This document shows, piece by piece, positions 36,589 to 43,927 of a DNA stretch of 64,000 bases. Source of the DNA: Chryseobacterium gallinarum. GTDB taxonomy: Bacteria; Bacteroidota; Bacteroidia; Flavobacteriales; Weeksellaceae. The stretch covers positions 3,600,001-3,664,000 of the forward strand of contig NZ_CP009928.1 of the NCBI RefSeq assembly GCF_001021975.1. Reading direction: 5' to 3'. The notes under the pieces are model-generated. The model was given only the letters and a program-made list of their open reading frames with translations, searched no databases and was not told where the DNA came from. Both the position numbers and the translations under genes were made by a program. Numbering within the stretch: position 1 is the stretch's first letter; the number at the start of each line of letters is the position of its first letter.

Positions 36589-36617
36589 AACCTTCATACT
36601 ATAATTTAATAATAAAG

Positions 36618-37358
36618 ATGAATAAGATCTTTGCATTGCTGTTTTTTATCATATTAGTTTCCTGTACCGGTAATACGGTAATAGAAAAATATGATACAGC
36701 CCAGAAGCCCGGTGAGATAAACATCAAGGGATACTCTAAGCCCGATGTACTTCAGCTGAGATTCAACGGGGAACCTGTAGCCATCAACGGGAAAACTTCC
36801 TATACCAATAAAATAGAAACCCAGCTTCAATTTGTACTGGATGAAGGAGAAACCAACAAACTGGCTATTTATAATAATGAAACAGGAACTGAAATCACAC
36901 AATATACCATCACTTATACCAATGCTGAAGATTTCAAAAACCTGTATTTTTTTAATCTGCCGGGAATTTTTTTGCAAACCTATGTGGTAAAACCTCAGGT
37001 AAATCTTGGAAAAGTGGGCTTTGAGTTCATATTTCCGAATCTTGGGGAATTTTCAGGATCTTCCCTAATCAATGTTAAGGGGGTATTAAAAAGGGAAAAC
37101 GGGGTAGTACTCGCAGAATTTGATAATATCGGGAAAGATAATTTTACGCCTGTGAAAATCTATAGTTCCTTCAGTCCTTCAGCACCGGTATATCTGGAAC
37201 TTTATAAACCGGGAACCACAGAACCCTACGCAGGATCCGGGATCGTTAAGGTAACGCTCAAGCAGCATATGGGAGCCAATCTGATTGTACTTCAGGAAAA
37301 GCAGGAAAATGGCGCCTGGATTGTAAAAGGAGATATCGATGTATCAGAATACCTGTAG
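36618..37358 (+). CDS. Lipoprotein of unknown function, coupled to an S41 peptidase
   Basis: This 246-aa protein has a lipoprotein signal (FFIILVSC, cysteine at residue 16). The remainder is predicted strand-rich, with two sections that look like beta-sandwich domains (INIKGYSKPDVLQLRFNGEP near residue 33; KVGFEFIFPNLGEF near 134). I do not recognise a family. It ends 6 bp before the S41 peptidase gene, so both are made together, and the protein may be a partner or substrate-binding subunit of the peptidase. Its position in the sigma/FecR/TonB locus suggests a role at the outer membrane. Confidence 0.8.
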   Translation: MNKIFALLFFIILVSCTGNTVIEKYDTAQKPGEINIKGYSKPDVLQLRFNGEPVAINGKTSYTNKIETQLQFVLDEGETNKLAIYNNETGTEITQYTITYTNAEDFKNLYFFNLPGIFLQTYVVKPQVNLGKVGFEFIFPNLGEFSGSSLINVKGVLKRENGVVLAEFDNIGKDNFTPVKIYSSFSPSAPVYLELYKPGTTEPYAGSGIVKVTLKQHMGANLIVLQEKQENGAWIVKGDIDVSEYL

Positions 37359-37364
37359 TCGGCT

Positions 37365-38690
37365 ATGAATAATTTTCTAACCATTCCATTTGTTATCATT
37401 TTCACTTTTCTCATTGCATGCACGAATAATGACGAAAGTGTTCCCGTATTCCCTGAAGGAAGCACAGAATCTGTGAATGTATGGGTACAAGACAGTATGA
37501 AGCGGTATTATTACTGGGCTGATCAGATGCCTGCCAAACCGGATTACAGACTTCCCGTAAAAGACTTCTTTAAAAGCCTGCTGTCTCCACAGGACCGGTT
37601 TTCTTTCATTGTCAATACGGCAGATGCTTCTTCATATCCCCGTTCAATCCGGAATATGTATGGCTTTGATTATACGGTTATTCAGCAGAGCAATGGAAAC
37701 GTGATCACTGTTGTTAAACTGGTCCTTAAAAACTCCCCTGCATTCAACGCCGGGCTGGAAAGGGGGATGATTATTACCAAAATCAATGGAACATCTGTCA
37801 CAGCAGCCAATGCAGAAGCAATGGCCTCATCTATGAAAGAACTCACCATCCTGAATCTTACCGTAGGAAGCTGGAAAAATGGCAGTGTTGCAGATGAAAA
37901 AGAAATTAAAATATATTACGGCTTTTCCATGGAGCAGCCTCTGTTATCTAAAATTTTTGATAAAAACGGGAAAAAGACGGGATATCTTTATATTTATGAT
38001 TTTCCTGATGGAATGACTTCCACCCTTTATCAGAAGTTTGCTGAGTTCAAAGGGGCCGGAGTACAGGAACTTATCCTGGATCTCCGCTATAATTATGGCG
38101 GGTCGGTATCCTCTGCTGCGGCTCTGTGTTCACTCATTCCTTCAGGTATAACGTCCGCTTCACCCTTCATTATATTTAAAGGAAATAAAAACGGTGGTGA
38201 AGTAAAAAGGACATTTGCCCAGCAGATTGCCTATGATCCCAAAGCACTTGATTTCAACACCTTACGTGCTAATGCCTTAGGATTGGGTAAAGTGTATATT
38301 CTTACCTCAAACAGTACGGCTTCAGCTGCTGAAATAATCATCAACAATCTGAAGCCCTATATACAGGTAATCCAGATCGGGGATGTTACATTGGGAAAAG
38401 ATATGGCGGGATTCACGGTAGAAGACAAACGTAAACCACGGAAAATTTCCTGGCAGATCCATCCGGTCATTTATAAAGTCTTTAATGCCGGTGGAGCCGG
38501 GGAGTATCATGATGGAATTTCCCCACAGATTGCTGTAAGCGAATATTCTGATTTGCCGCTACTGCCTTTAGGTGATCCCGGGGAAACGTTAATTTCTACA
38601 GCATTGGACAATGTTTATTTAAGGTCAGCAAATAAAGCAGCCTCACCTCAGAAAGTAAAGATTCTATATCAGAGTGATATACTTCAGTAA
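37365..38690 (+). CDS. S41-family (C-terminal-processing-type) peptidase, lipoprotein
   Basis: This 441-aa protein has lipobox FLIAC with cysteine at residue 19, then a helical N-terminal segment and a PDZ-like domain (NSPAFNAGLERGMIITKING, near residues 125-145). The protease core carries DLRYNYGGSVSSAA. Aligned by eye with E. coli Tsp, the catalytic serine sits in TASAAE and the lysine in LGK, exactly 25 residues later as in Tsp, so the catalytic dyad is complete. It should cut peptides in the periplasm or at the surface. It is 6 bp after the unknown lipoprotein. Peptide capture and processing before TonB import is a reasonable inference. Confidence 0.9.
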   Translation: MNNFLTIPFVIIFTFLIACTNNDESVPVFPEGSTESVNVWVQDSMKRYYYWADQMPAKPDYRLPVKDFFKSLLSPQDRFSFIVNTADASSYPRSIRNMYGFDYTVIQQSNGNVITVVKLVLKNSPAFNAGLERGMIITKINGTSVTAANAEAMASSMKELTILNLTVGSWKNGSVADEKEIKIYYGFSMEQPLLSKIFDKNGKKTGYLYIYDFPDGMTSTLYQKFAEFKGAGVQELILDLRYNYGGSVSSAAALCSLIPSGITSASPFIIFKGNKNGGEVKRTFAQQIAYDPKALDFNTLRANALGLGKVYILTSNSTASAAEIIINNLKPYIQVIQIGDVTLGKDMAGFTVEDKRKPRKISWQIHPVIYKVFNAGGAGEYHDGISPQIAVSEYSDLPLLPLGDPGETLISTALDNVYLRSANKAASPQKVKILYQSDILQ

Positions 38691-38795
38691 TGAACAAATT
38701 AATTATGCTGAAATAGAAAACAGATTTACAATTTGCGGTTTTGCCATTTACCTGAAATACCTTTACCACCAACACAATCACATAAAACCAAATCC

Positions 38796-39065
38796 ATGCA
38801 GGGAATAGAACCAAAATTTCATACAAGCCTCACCAGTCGGGTAGAACATTACCGCCTGTTAACAGAAGCGATGGATGATCCTGAACTTCGTTCCACTGAG
38901 GTCATTGCACAGATTTCAGAATTGAGAGATCTGTATGAGGAATATTTGCTTAACAAAAAGAACCTTGAAAAAAGCATTAAGAATTATAGGGAATATCATA
39001 ACGAACTGAGAAAGAAACTTACGGTAAGATTCCGGGAACTTAAAAGAAAGGCCCGGCAGAAATAG
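38796..39065 (+). CDS. Small coiled-coil protein, 89 aa, unknown
   Basis: I chose ATG 38796 (MQGIEPKFHTSLTSRVEHY); an upstream in-frame extension to 38733 looks non-coding. The protein is almost entirely charged amphipathic helix (VIAQISELRDLYEEYLLNKK, then a Lys/Arg-rich C-terminus ending KRKARQK). There is no signal or membrane segment. It stands alone after the S41 peptidase and is followed by a hairpin. A nucleic-acid or ribosome-binding role is possible given the basic tail, but nothing proves it. Confidence 0.6.
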   Translation: MQGIEPKFHTSLTSRVEHYRLLTEAMDDPELRSTEVIAQISELRDLYEEYLLNKKNLEKSIKNYREYHNELRKKLTVRFRELKRKARQK

Positions 39066-39102
39066 CTTTCCTATAATCAAAAAACTCCATCATTAGGCTC
39101 AT

Positions 39103-39133
39103 AATGAGACACTTTTAGGTGGCTCATTCTTTT
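39103..39133 (+). terminator. Hairpin/terminator after the coiled-coil gene
   Basis: AATGAG-A-CAC pairs with GTG-G-CTCATT (one A/G mismatch) around TTTTAG and is followed by CTTTT. Confidence 0.5.
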
Positions 39134-39232
39134 GACAGTCAGTTTATACATGATGTTTAAAATCCATTTTATTTATTGCTTTAATCTCAAAATTCTTATT
39201 TTTATAACATTAAGTTGAAAGATGGTGTGTCT

Positions 39233-39955
39233 ATGAATTTTAATGGAGCTGTTTTTTCCGGTTATTTAGAAATATTTTGGCAGTTTTCCTGGTTGCAGTG
39301 GCTTGTGTTCAGTGTGATTATTAATATTTTCCTGTATTTCTTTTCAATAAGTCTCTATATTTTTATTGACAGAACCTGTCGCAAAAACGTACTGCAGGGA
39401 AAAAATCATCCTGTTACAAGATCTGATCTTTACCTGAGTTTTCTTACCATTATCTGCAATAGCCTGGTCATGCTGATTGGAGTTTTTTTATGGAAAACCG
39501 GCTGGATTGAGCTTACTATACATCCATCGGTAACGGAAATTGTTTCAGAAGTTATTGCATTGCTTCTTTTGATGGATGTATTGATGTATTTTTTTCATTA
39601 TGCCGCCCATCTGCCTTTTGTCTATAAACGGATACATGGAAAGCACCATCAGCATGTAAGCACCAATTTCCTGAGCCTTTTTGTTTTACATCCTTTGGAA
39701 ACAATTGGTTTTGGACTCATGATGCTGGTTTTACTGATGTGTTATGATTTTTCAGCGGTTTCTATTTCAGTTTACCTGTTAGTCAATCTGGTCTGGGGAA
39801 CTATCGGCCATTTGAACAGGGAGTTTTTTCCGGCTTCTTTTGACCGTATTTTTGTAGGAACCACAAGATTTCATAATCAGCACCATTTGGATGAAACCAA
39901 AAATTTTGGCTTTTATACTTCTATTTGGGACCGACTGTTTGGAACTTACAGATAG
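39233..39955 (+). CDS. Fatty acid hydroxylase / sterol desaturase superfamily membrane protein
   Basis: This 240-aa integral membrane di-iron enzyme has about four hydrophobic helices and the histidine boxes HYAAH (about residue 122), HGKHHQH (about 138) and HNQHH (about 216) that bind two irons. I chose ATG 39233; the frame is open to a TTG at 39215. Family members hydroxylate fatty acids, sterols or carotenoids with oxygen; the substrate is not evident. It is monocistronic, and its 3' end converges on the MarR gene. Confidence 0.9.
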   Translation: MNFNGAVFSGYLEIFWQFSWLQWLVFSVIINIFLYFFSISLYIFIDRTCRKNVLQGKNHPVTRSDLYLSFLTIICNSLVMLIGVFLWKTGWIELTIHPSVTEIVSEVIALLLLMDVLMYFFHYAAHLPFVYKRIHGKHHQHVSTNFLSLFVLHPLETIGFGLMMLVLLMCYDFSAVSISVYLLVNLVWGTIGHLNREFFPASFDRIFVGTTRFHNQHHLDETKNFGFYTSIWDRLFGTYR

Positions 39956-40027
39956 TGCAATTTGTAGTAAAAGACTATTAAAATTGTTGACGTTTCATCA
40001 AATACAAATAAATAAAGGAGACTTTGG

Positions 40028-40450
40028 TTAAAGTTTTATATGATTTAAAACTTTACCTAGCAGGTGATTAAAATTTTCCAATTCCTTAGCTGTCAGTATA
40101 GAAGCCGTTTGCCGGGTGATATTTTTCCTGAAAGTTTCCGAATTTTCTATGATAAACCTGCCTTTTTCCGTTACGGAAAGATTGAACTTCCTACGATCAG
40201 CGGCATCCTGTTTCTGAATAATAAAATCATGATTAATCAGAAATTTCAGTTGCTTGGAAACAGCAGCCTGACTGATATTAAATGCCGTGGCCACCTCTCT
40301 TCCCGTGGCAATTTTCTTCCTTAGAATAAACTCAATGATATTATAATGCCCTGCAGTAACTCCATTAATATCACCTCGGTTCATATGAGCCAGAATAAGG
40401 CACTGGAAATCAGTGAATGTGTTAAAAAAATCTTTTTCAATGGATTTCAT
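40028..40450 (-). CDS. MarR-family transcriptional regulator
   Basis: This 140-aa winged-helix protein has a recognition region ATAFNISQAAVSKQLKFLIN with wing DAADRRKFNLSVTEKG. It is divergent from a UvrA-like gene. The 51-bp gap holds two adjacent TTAAC-N3-GTTAA palindromes, and a minus-strand TAACTTTG (-7-like, 40489-40482) overlaps the second. This points to a ligand-released repressor that controls itself and the UvrA-like protein. No cysteine sensor is obvious, so the inducer is probably a small molecule. Confidence 0.93.
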   Translation of the reverse strand: MKSIEKDFFNTFTDFQCLILAHMNRGDINGVTAGHYNIIEFILRKKIATGREVATAFNISQAAVSKQLKFLINHDFIIQKQDAADRRKFNLSVTEKGRFIIENSETFRKNITRQTASILTAKELENFNHLLGKVLNHIKL

Positions 40451-40461
40451 AATAAATATAC

Positions 40462-40490
40462 TTAACTTAGTTAATTATTAACAAAGTTAA
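40462..40490. promoter_or_regulatory. Twin MarR operator palindromes
   Basis: TTAACTTAGTTAA (40462-40474) and TTAACAAAGTTAA (40478-40490) are two perfect TTAAC-N3-GTTAA inverted repeats with centres 16 bp apart. They lie between the divergent MarR and UvrA-like start codons. Confidence 0.75.
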
Positions 40491-40501
40491 TCATTTTAGA
40501 C

Positions 40502-42751
40502 ATGGAAAATATAGAAATTACAAATGCCAGGCAAAATAATCTCAAAAATATTTCCATAAAAATTCCAAAACATCAGATTGTTGTTTTTACAGGGGTATCG
40601 GGATCCGGGAAATCCTCGTTGGTTTTTGAGACCATCGGGGCAGAAGCTCAGCGCCAGATTAATGAAACCCAGAACAGCTTCATCAGAAACCGTCTGCAAC
40701 ATTACGGGGTACCGGATGTGGACAATATTAAAAACCTGAATGTTCCCATTATCATCAATCAGAAACGTTTGGGAGGAAATGCAAGGTCTACAGTGGGTAC
40801 AGCTGCAGATGTCTCTGCCTCTTTACGATTATTATTTTCGAGAATGGGACAGCCGTTTGTCGGATACTCCAATGTTTTTTCATTTAATAACCCCCAGGGA
40901 ATGTGCCTTGAATGTGAAGGCCTTGGATTTGTTCAGACCCTGGATGTTACTGCCTTATTGGACAAGAATAAGTCTTTGAATGAAGGTGCCATCAGATTTC
41001 CGACATTCCAGCCGGGAGGATGGCGATTAACGAGATATACCTTATCCGGATATTTTGATAATGATAAAAAACTGAAAGACTTTACGGATGAAGAATGGAA
41101 TATGCTTTTAAATGCAGAAGAGCATAAACCTAAGCATCCCTATAAAGAGTGGGGGAAAACCGTAAAATACGAAGGCATTATTCCCAGAATTGAAAAGGCG
41201 TTCCTGAAAAAGGACTCCAAAGAGAATATAACAAGAAAAGATGCTCTGAACCATGTTGTCATTACGAAAACATGTCCTGTCTGTCTGGGAAAACGGCTGA
41301 ACAAAAAAGTATTGTCCTGCAAAATTAAAGGAAAAAGTATAGCCGACTGTATGGCGCTGTCTGTTGACGAGCTCCTGGAATTCATCTCTTCACTGGACTC
41401 CGGTACCTATGACGTGATTATAAGGGAACTTTCAGCAAAGCTTCAGAATATAATAACGATCGGATTACAATATCTGACATTGGACAGAAATACAAACACT
41501 CTTTCAGGAGGAGAATCCCAGCGGATAAAAATGGTAAGAAGCCTTGGAAACAGTTTGGTAGACCTGCTGTATATTTTCGATGAGCCTAGTATTGGTCTTC
41601 ATCCGAAAGATCTTCAGAATATTATTTCCATTATCCGGCAAATCAGGGATAAAGGAAATTCTGTTTTAATAGTGGAGCACGATCCCGACCTGATTAAGAT
41701 GGCAGACCGAATCATTGATATGGGACCTAGTTCAGGCAGAAACGGAGGAGAAGTGATATACGAAGGAACATTTGAAAATATAAAAAATTCCAAAGGCAAA
41801 ACAGGCTCTTATTTTGCAAGGAAACCCGTAATAAAACACATATACAAAAAAGCGGAAGGACATCTGAAAATCCGGAATGCCAGTCTGTACAATCTTAAAA
41901 ATATCAGCATCAACATTCCTGCCGGGGTAATGACTGTGGTGACCGGAGTGGCAGGATCAGGGAAAAGTACACTCATCAACCGTATTTTGCCTGATTTCTA
42001 TCCTGAAGTCACTATTATAGATCAATCCCTGTTTGCTGCCAGTGCACGTTCCAATCTGCTTACCTATTTAGCGATATCAGATACCATACGCAAACTGTTT
42101 GCGCAATCCAATCATGTTTCAGATAAGCTGTTTAGCAGAAACAGTGAAGGAGCCTGTCCCAATTGTAAAGGATTGGGAGTGGAGAGGATAGACCTTGCTT
42201 TTATGGATGATATTGAACAGCCCTGTGAGGTCTGTGGCGGTTCTGGATTTAATCCTGATGTACTGCAGTATGTATACAACGGAAAAACAATTGTAGAGGT
42301 AATGGATATGACCGTTTCTGAAGCGGTCTGTTTCTTTAGGGAAGAGTCTGTGCTTAAAAATTTTGATCTGCTCATACAATTGGGGTTGGATTATCTGACA
42401 CTCGGACAAAGATTGGATAGCTTTTCAGGAGGTGAAAGACAACGTATGAAACTGACCAGGGAATTGAAAAACACCAACCAGATCATCGTTCTGGACGAAC
42501 CTAGTACGGGCTTACATCCAAGTGATACCAAGAAGTTGCTGACTTTTTTTAACCATCTGGTAAACCAGAATAATACCCTGATTGTTATTGAGCATAATCT
42601 GGATATTATTGCACAGGCAGACTGGATTATTGATATGGGCCCCGGGGCCGGAAAATACGGCGGAAAGATAGTGTTTGAAGGGACACCGGAAGACCTGCTG
42701 ACCAGCAAAACATCAGTCACTGCAGAATTTCTGAGGAAGCATATTCAGTAA
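40502..42751 (+). CDS. Short UvrA-like ABC ATPase (drug-resistance type UvrA paralogue)
   Basis: This 749-aa protein has two ABC modules: Walker A FTGVSGSGKSSLV with signature LSGGESQRIKM, and Walker A VTGVAGSGKSTLI with signature FSGGERQRMKL. Zinc-type cysteine sets are present (CLECEGLG; CPVCLG; CPNCKGLG; CEVCGGSG). It is about 190 residues shorter than canonical UvrA (about 940), consistent with loss of UvrB-binding and insertion segments, as in DrrC-type self-resistance UvrA paralogues. It may recognise DNA bound by an intercalating or alkylating drug. Divergent MarR control supports inducible drug protection. Confidence 0.9.
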   Translation: MENIEITNARQNNLKNISIKIPKHQIVVFTGVSGSGKSSLVFETIGAEAQRQINETQNSFIRNRLQHYGVPDVDNIKNLNVPIIINQKRLGGNARSTVGTAADVSASLRLLFSRMGQPFVGYSNVFSFNNPQGMCLECEGLGFVQTLDVTALLDKNKSLNEGAIRFPTFQPGGWRLTRYTLSGYFDNDKKLKDFTDEEWNMLLNAEEHKPKHPYKEWGKTVKYEGIIPRIEKAFLKKDSKENITRKDALNHVVITKTCPVCLGKRLNKKVLSCKIKGKSIADCMALSVDELLEFISSLDSGTYDVIIRELSAKLQNIITIGLQYLTLDRNTNTLSGGESQRIKMVRSLGNSLVDLLYIFDEPSIGLHPKDLQNIISIIRQIRDKGNSVLIVEHDPDLIKMADRIIDMGPSSGRNGGEVIYEGTFENIKNSKGKTGSYFARKPVIKHIYKKAEGHLKIRNASLYNLKNISINIPAGVMTVVTGVAGSGKSTLINRILPDFYPEVTIIDQSLFAASARSNLLTYLAISDTIRKLFAQSNHVSDKLFSRNSEGACPNCKGLGVERIDLAFMDDIEQPCEVCGGSGFNPDVLQYVYNGKTIVEVMDMTVSEAVCFFREESVLKNFDLLIQLGLDYLTLGQRLDSFSGGERQRMKLTRELKNTNQIIVLDEPSTGLHPSDTKKLLTFFNHLVNQNNTLIVIEHNLDIIAQADWIIDMGPGAGKYGGKIVFEGTPEDLLTSKTSVTAEFLRKHIQ

Positions 42752-42763
42752 ATGAAAAAGAAT

Positions 42764-42878
42764 TAAACCATTAAGATAAGCTAGCAGGAATAGTAAAAGT
42801 TTTACTAGTCTATACTTTATAACAAGTATAAATTACATTATTTAATTTTCCTGGAGCTTTATGGATCTTAATGGTTTA
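42764..42878. repeat. Nested inverted repeats in a convergent gap
   Basis: A 14-bp perfect inverted repeat (42764-42777 with 42865-42878) encloses a 17-bp palindrome TAGTAAAA-G-TTTTACTA (42791-42807) and a hairpin TATACTT/AAGTATA (42811-42830). It lies between the convergent UvrA-like and phytase genes, so one or more arms probably serve as bidirectional terminators; a small mobile-element remnant is an alternative. Confidence 0.6.
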
Positions 42879-42881
42879 CAA

Positions 42882-43925
42882 TTATTTTGTCCGGGCGGAA
42901 GATTTTGCAGCAGATTGTATTTTTTCTTCAATCAGTCTCCAGTCATATAAATGAAATACTCTGCCATTGCTCATTGCAACAAATATCCCTTTCGGAAATT
43001 GTGGGCCCAGATTAATATGGGTTACTTCAGAACCATCACTTTCGCTGGTAGAAACAGGTATTTCTGCAATTCTTCCTTTTGAAGGATCTTCCCTCAGGTA
43101 TACATTAAATGTATCATTCTGTTGATTGGAAACCAGGATATATCCCGTCTCTTTAGAAGTAGAGTAGATAGAAATTCCTTCTACGTCAGACTTAAAATCT
43201 CCTTTTCCGAAAACCAGCAGCTCCTGATTTCCTTTATCCGGATCAGCGTAGTACTGATGAACTCCAAATTGTTCGTCAGAATAATAAATATATCCCATTT
43301 CATCATCTACAGCGATACTTTCGATCTCTTTCAGCCCACTGTATTTCCCGAACTTACGGACAACCTCTCCCGTGATAATTCCGTTTTTTTCATAAAGTTT
43401 ATATTGCCAAAGATAACCATCGGCAGGGCCGGACTTTCTTCCGACAATAACAAACTGGTCTCCGGTTGCCGGGCTTTTATATAAAGAAATTCCCATCGGT
43501 CCCCGTTCTGTTTCTCCTTCAAATACAGCAATTTCTCCGATCTTCTTCAAATCGGGTAATGAGTAAAATTTTACTTTATTGGTTTCTCTTTCCGTAACGG
43601 CAGCAATATCAGTTTTTTTGCCGTTAAGGGTAAATCCATATTCAATATCCACATTATTGGGGCGTTTAAGCCCTGAAACTTTCCGGATGATCTTTCCGTT
43701 GAGATCAAAGGCGTACAATCCGCCATCAGTATCTTTATCCGTTCCTATAATGATGCTTTTTGAAGTATCTTCCGGATTGATCCATATTGCAGGATCATCA
43801 GTGTCATGAACCACAGCTTCTGTAATGATTGTGGGTTTTATTTTTTGTCCAGGTGTTTGCTGTCCCGTACAGCTAAACAGAAAAGCCGCTGCCGGAAGTG
43901 AAAGTATATATTTTATTTTTTTCAT
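42882..43925 (-). CDS. Beta-propeller phytase (3-phytase), lipoprotein
   Basis: This 347-aa protein has lipobox FLFSC with cysteine at residue 19. The beta-propeller phytase core shows HDTDDPAIWINPEDTSKS near the N-terminus, GTDKDTDGGLYAFDL, RPNNVDIEYGF, DVEGISIY and SNQQNDTFNVY, typical calcium- and phosphate-binding blades. It releases phosphate from phytate at the cell surface or in the periplasm. It begins 2 bp after its upstream TonB receptor gene, forming a two-gene phosphate-scavenging operon. Confidence 0.93.
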   Translation of the reverse strand: MKKIKYILSLPAAAFLFSCTGQQTPGQKIKPTIITEAVVHDTDDPAIWINPEDTSKSIIIGTDKDTDGGLYAFDLNGKIIRKVSGLKRPNNVDIEYGFTLNGKKTDIAAVTERETNKVKFYSLPDLKKIGEIAVFEGETERGPMGISLYKSPATGDQFVIVGRKSGPADGYLWQYKLYEKNGIITGEVVRKFGKYSGLKEIESIAVDDEMGYIYYSDEQFGVHQYYADPDKGNQELLVFGKGDFKSDVEGISIYSTSKETGYILVSNQQNDTFNVYLREDPSKGRIAEIPVSTSESDGSEVTHINLGPQFPKGIFVAMSNGRVFHLYDWRLIEEKIQSAAKSSARTK

Positions 43926-43927
43926 TA

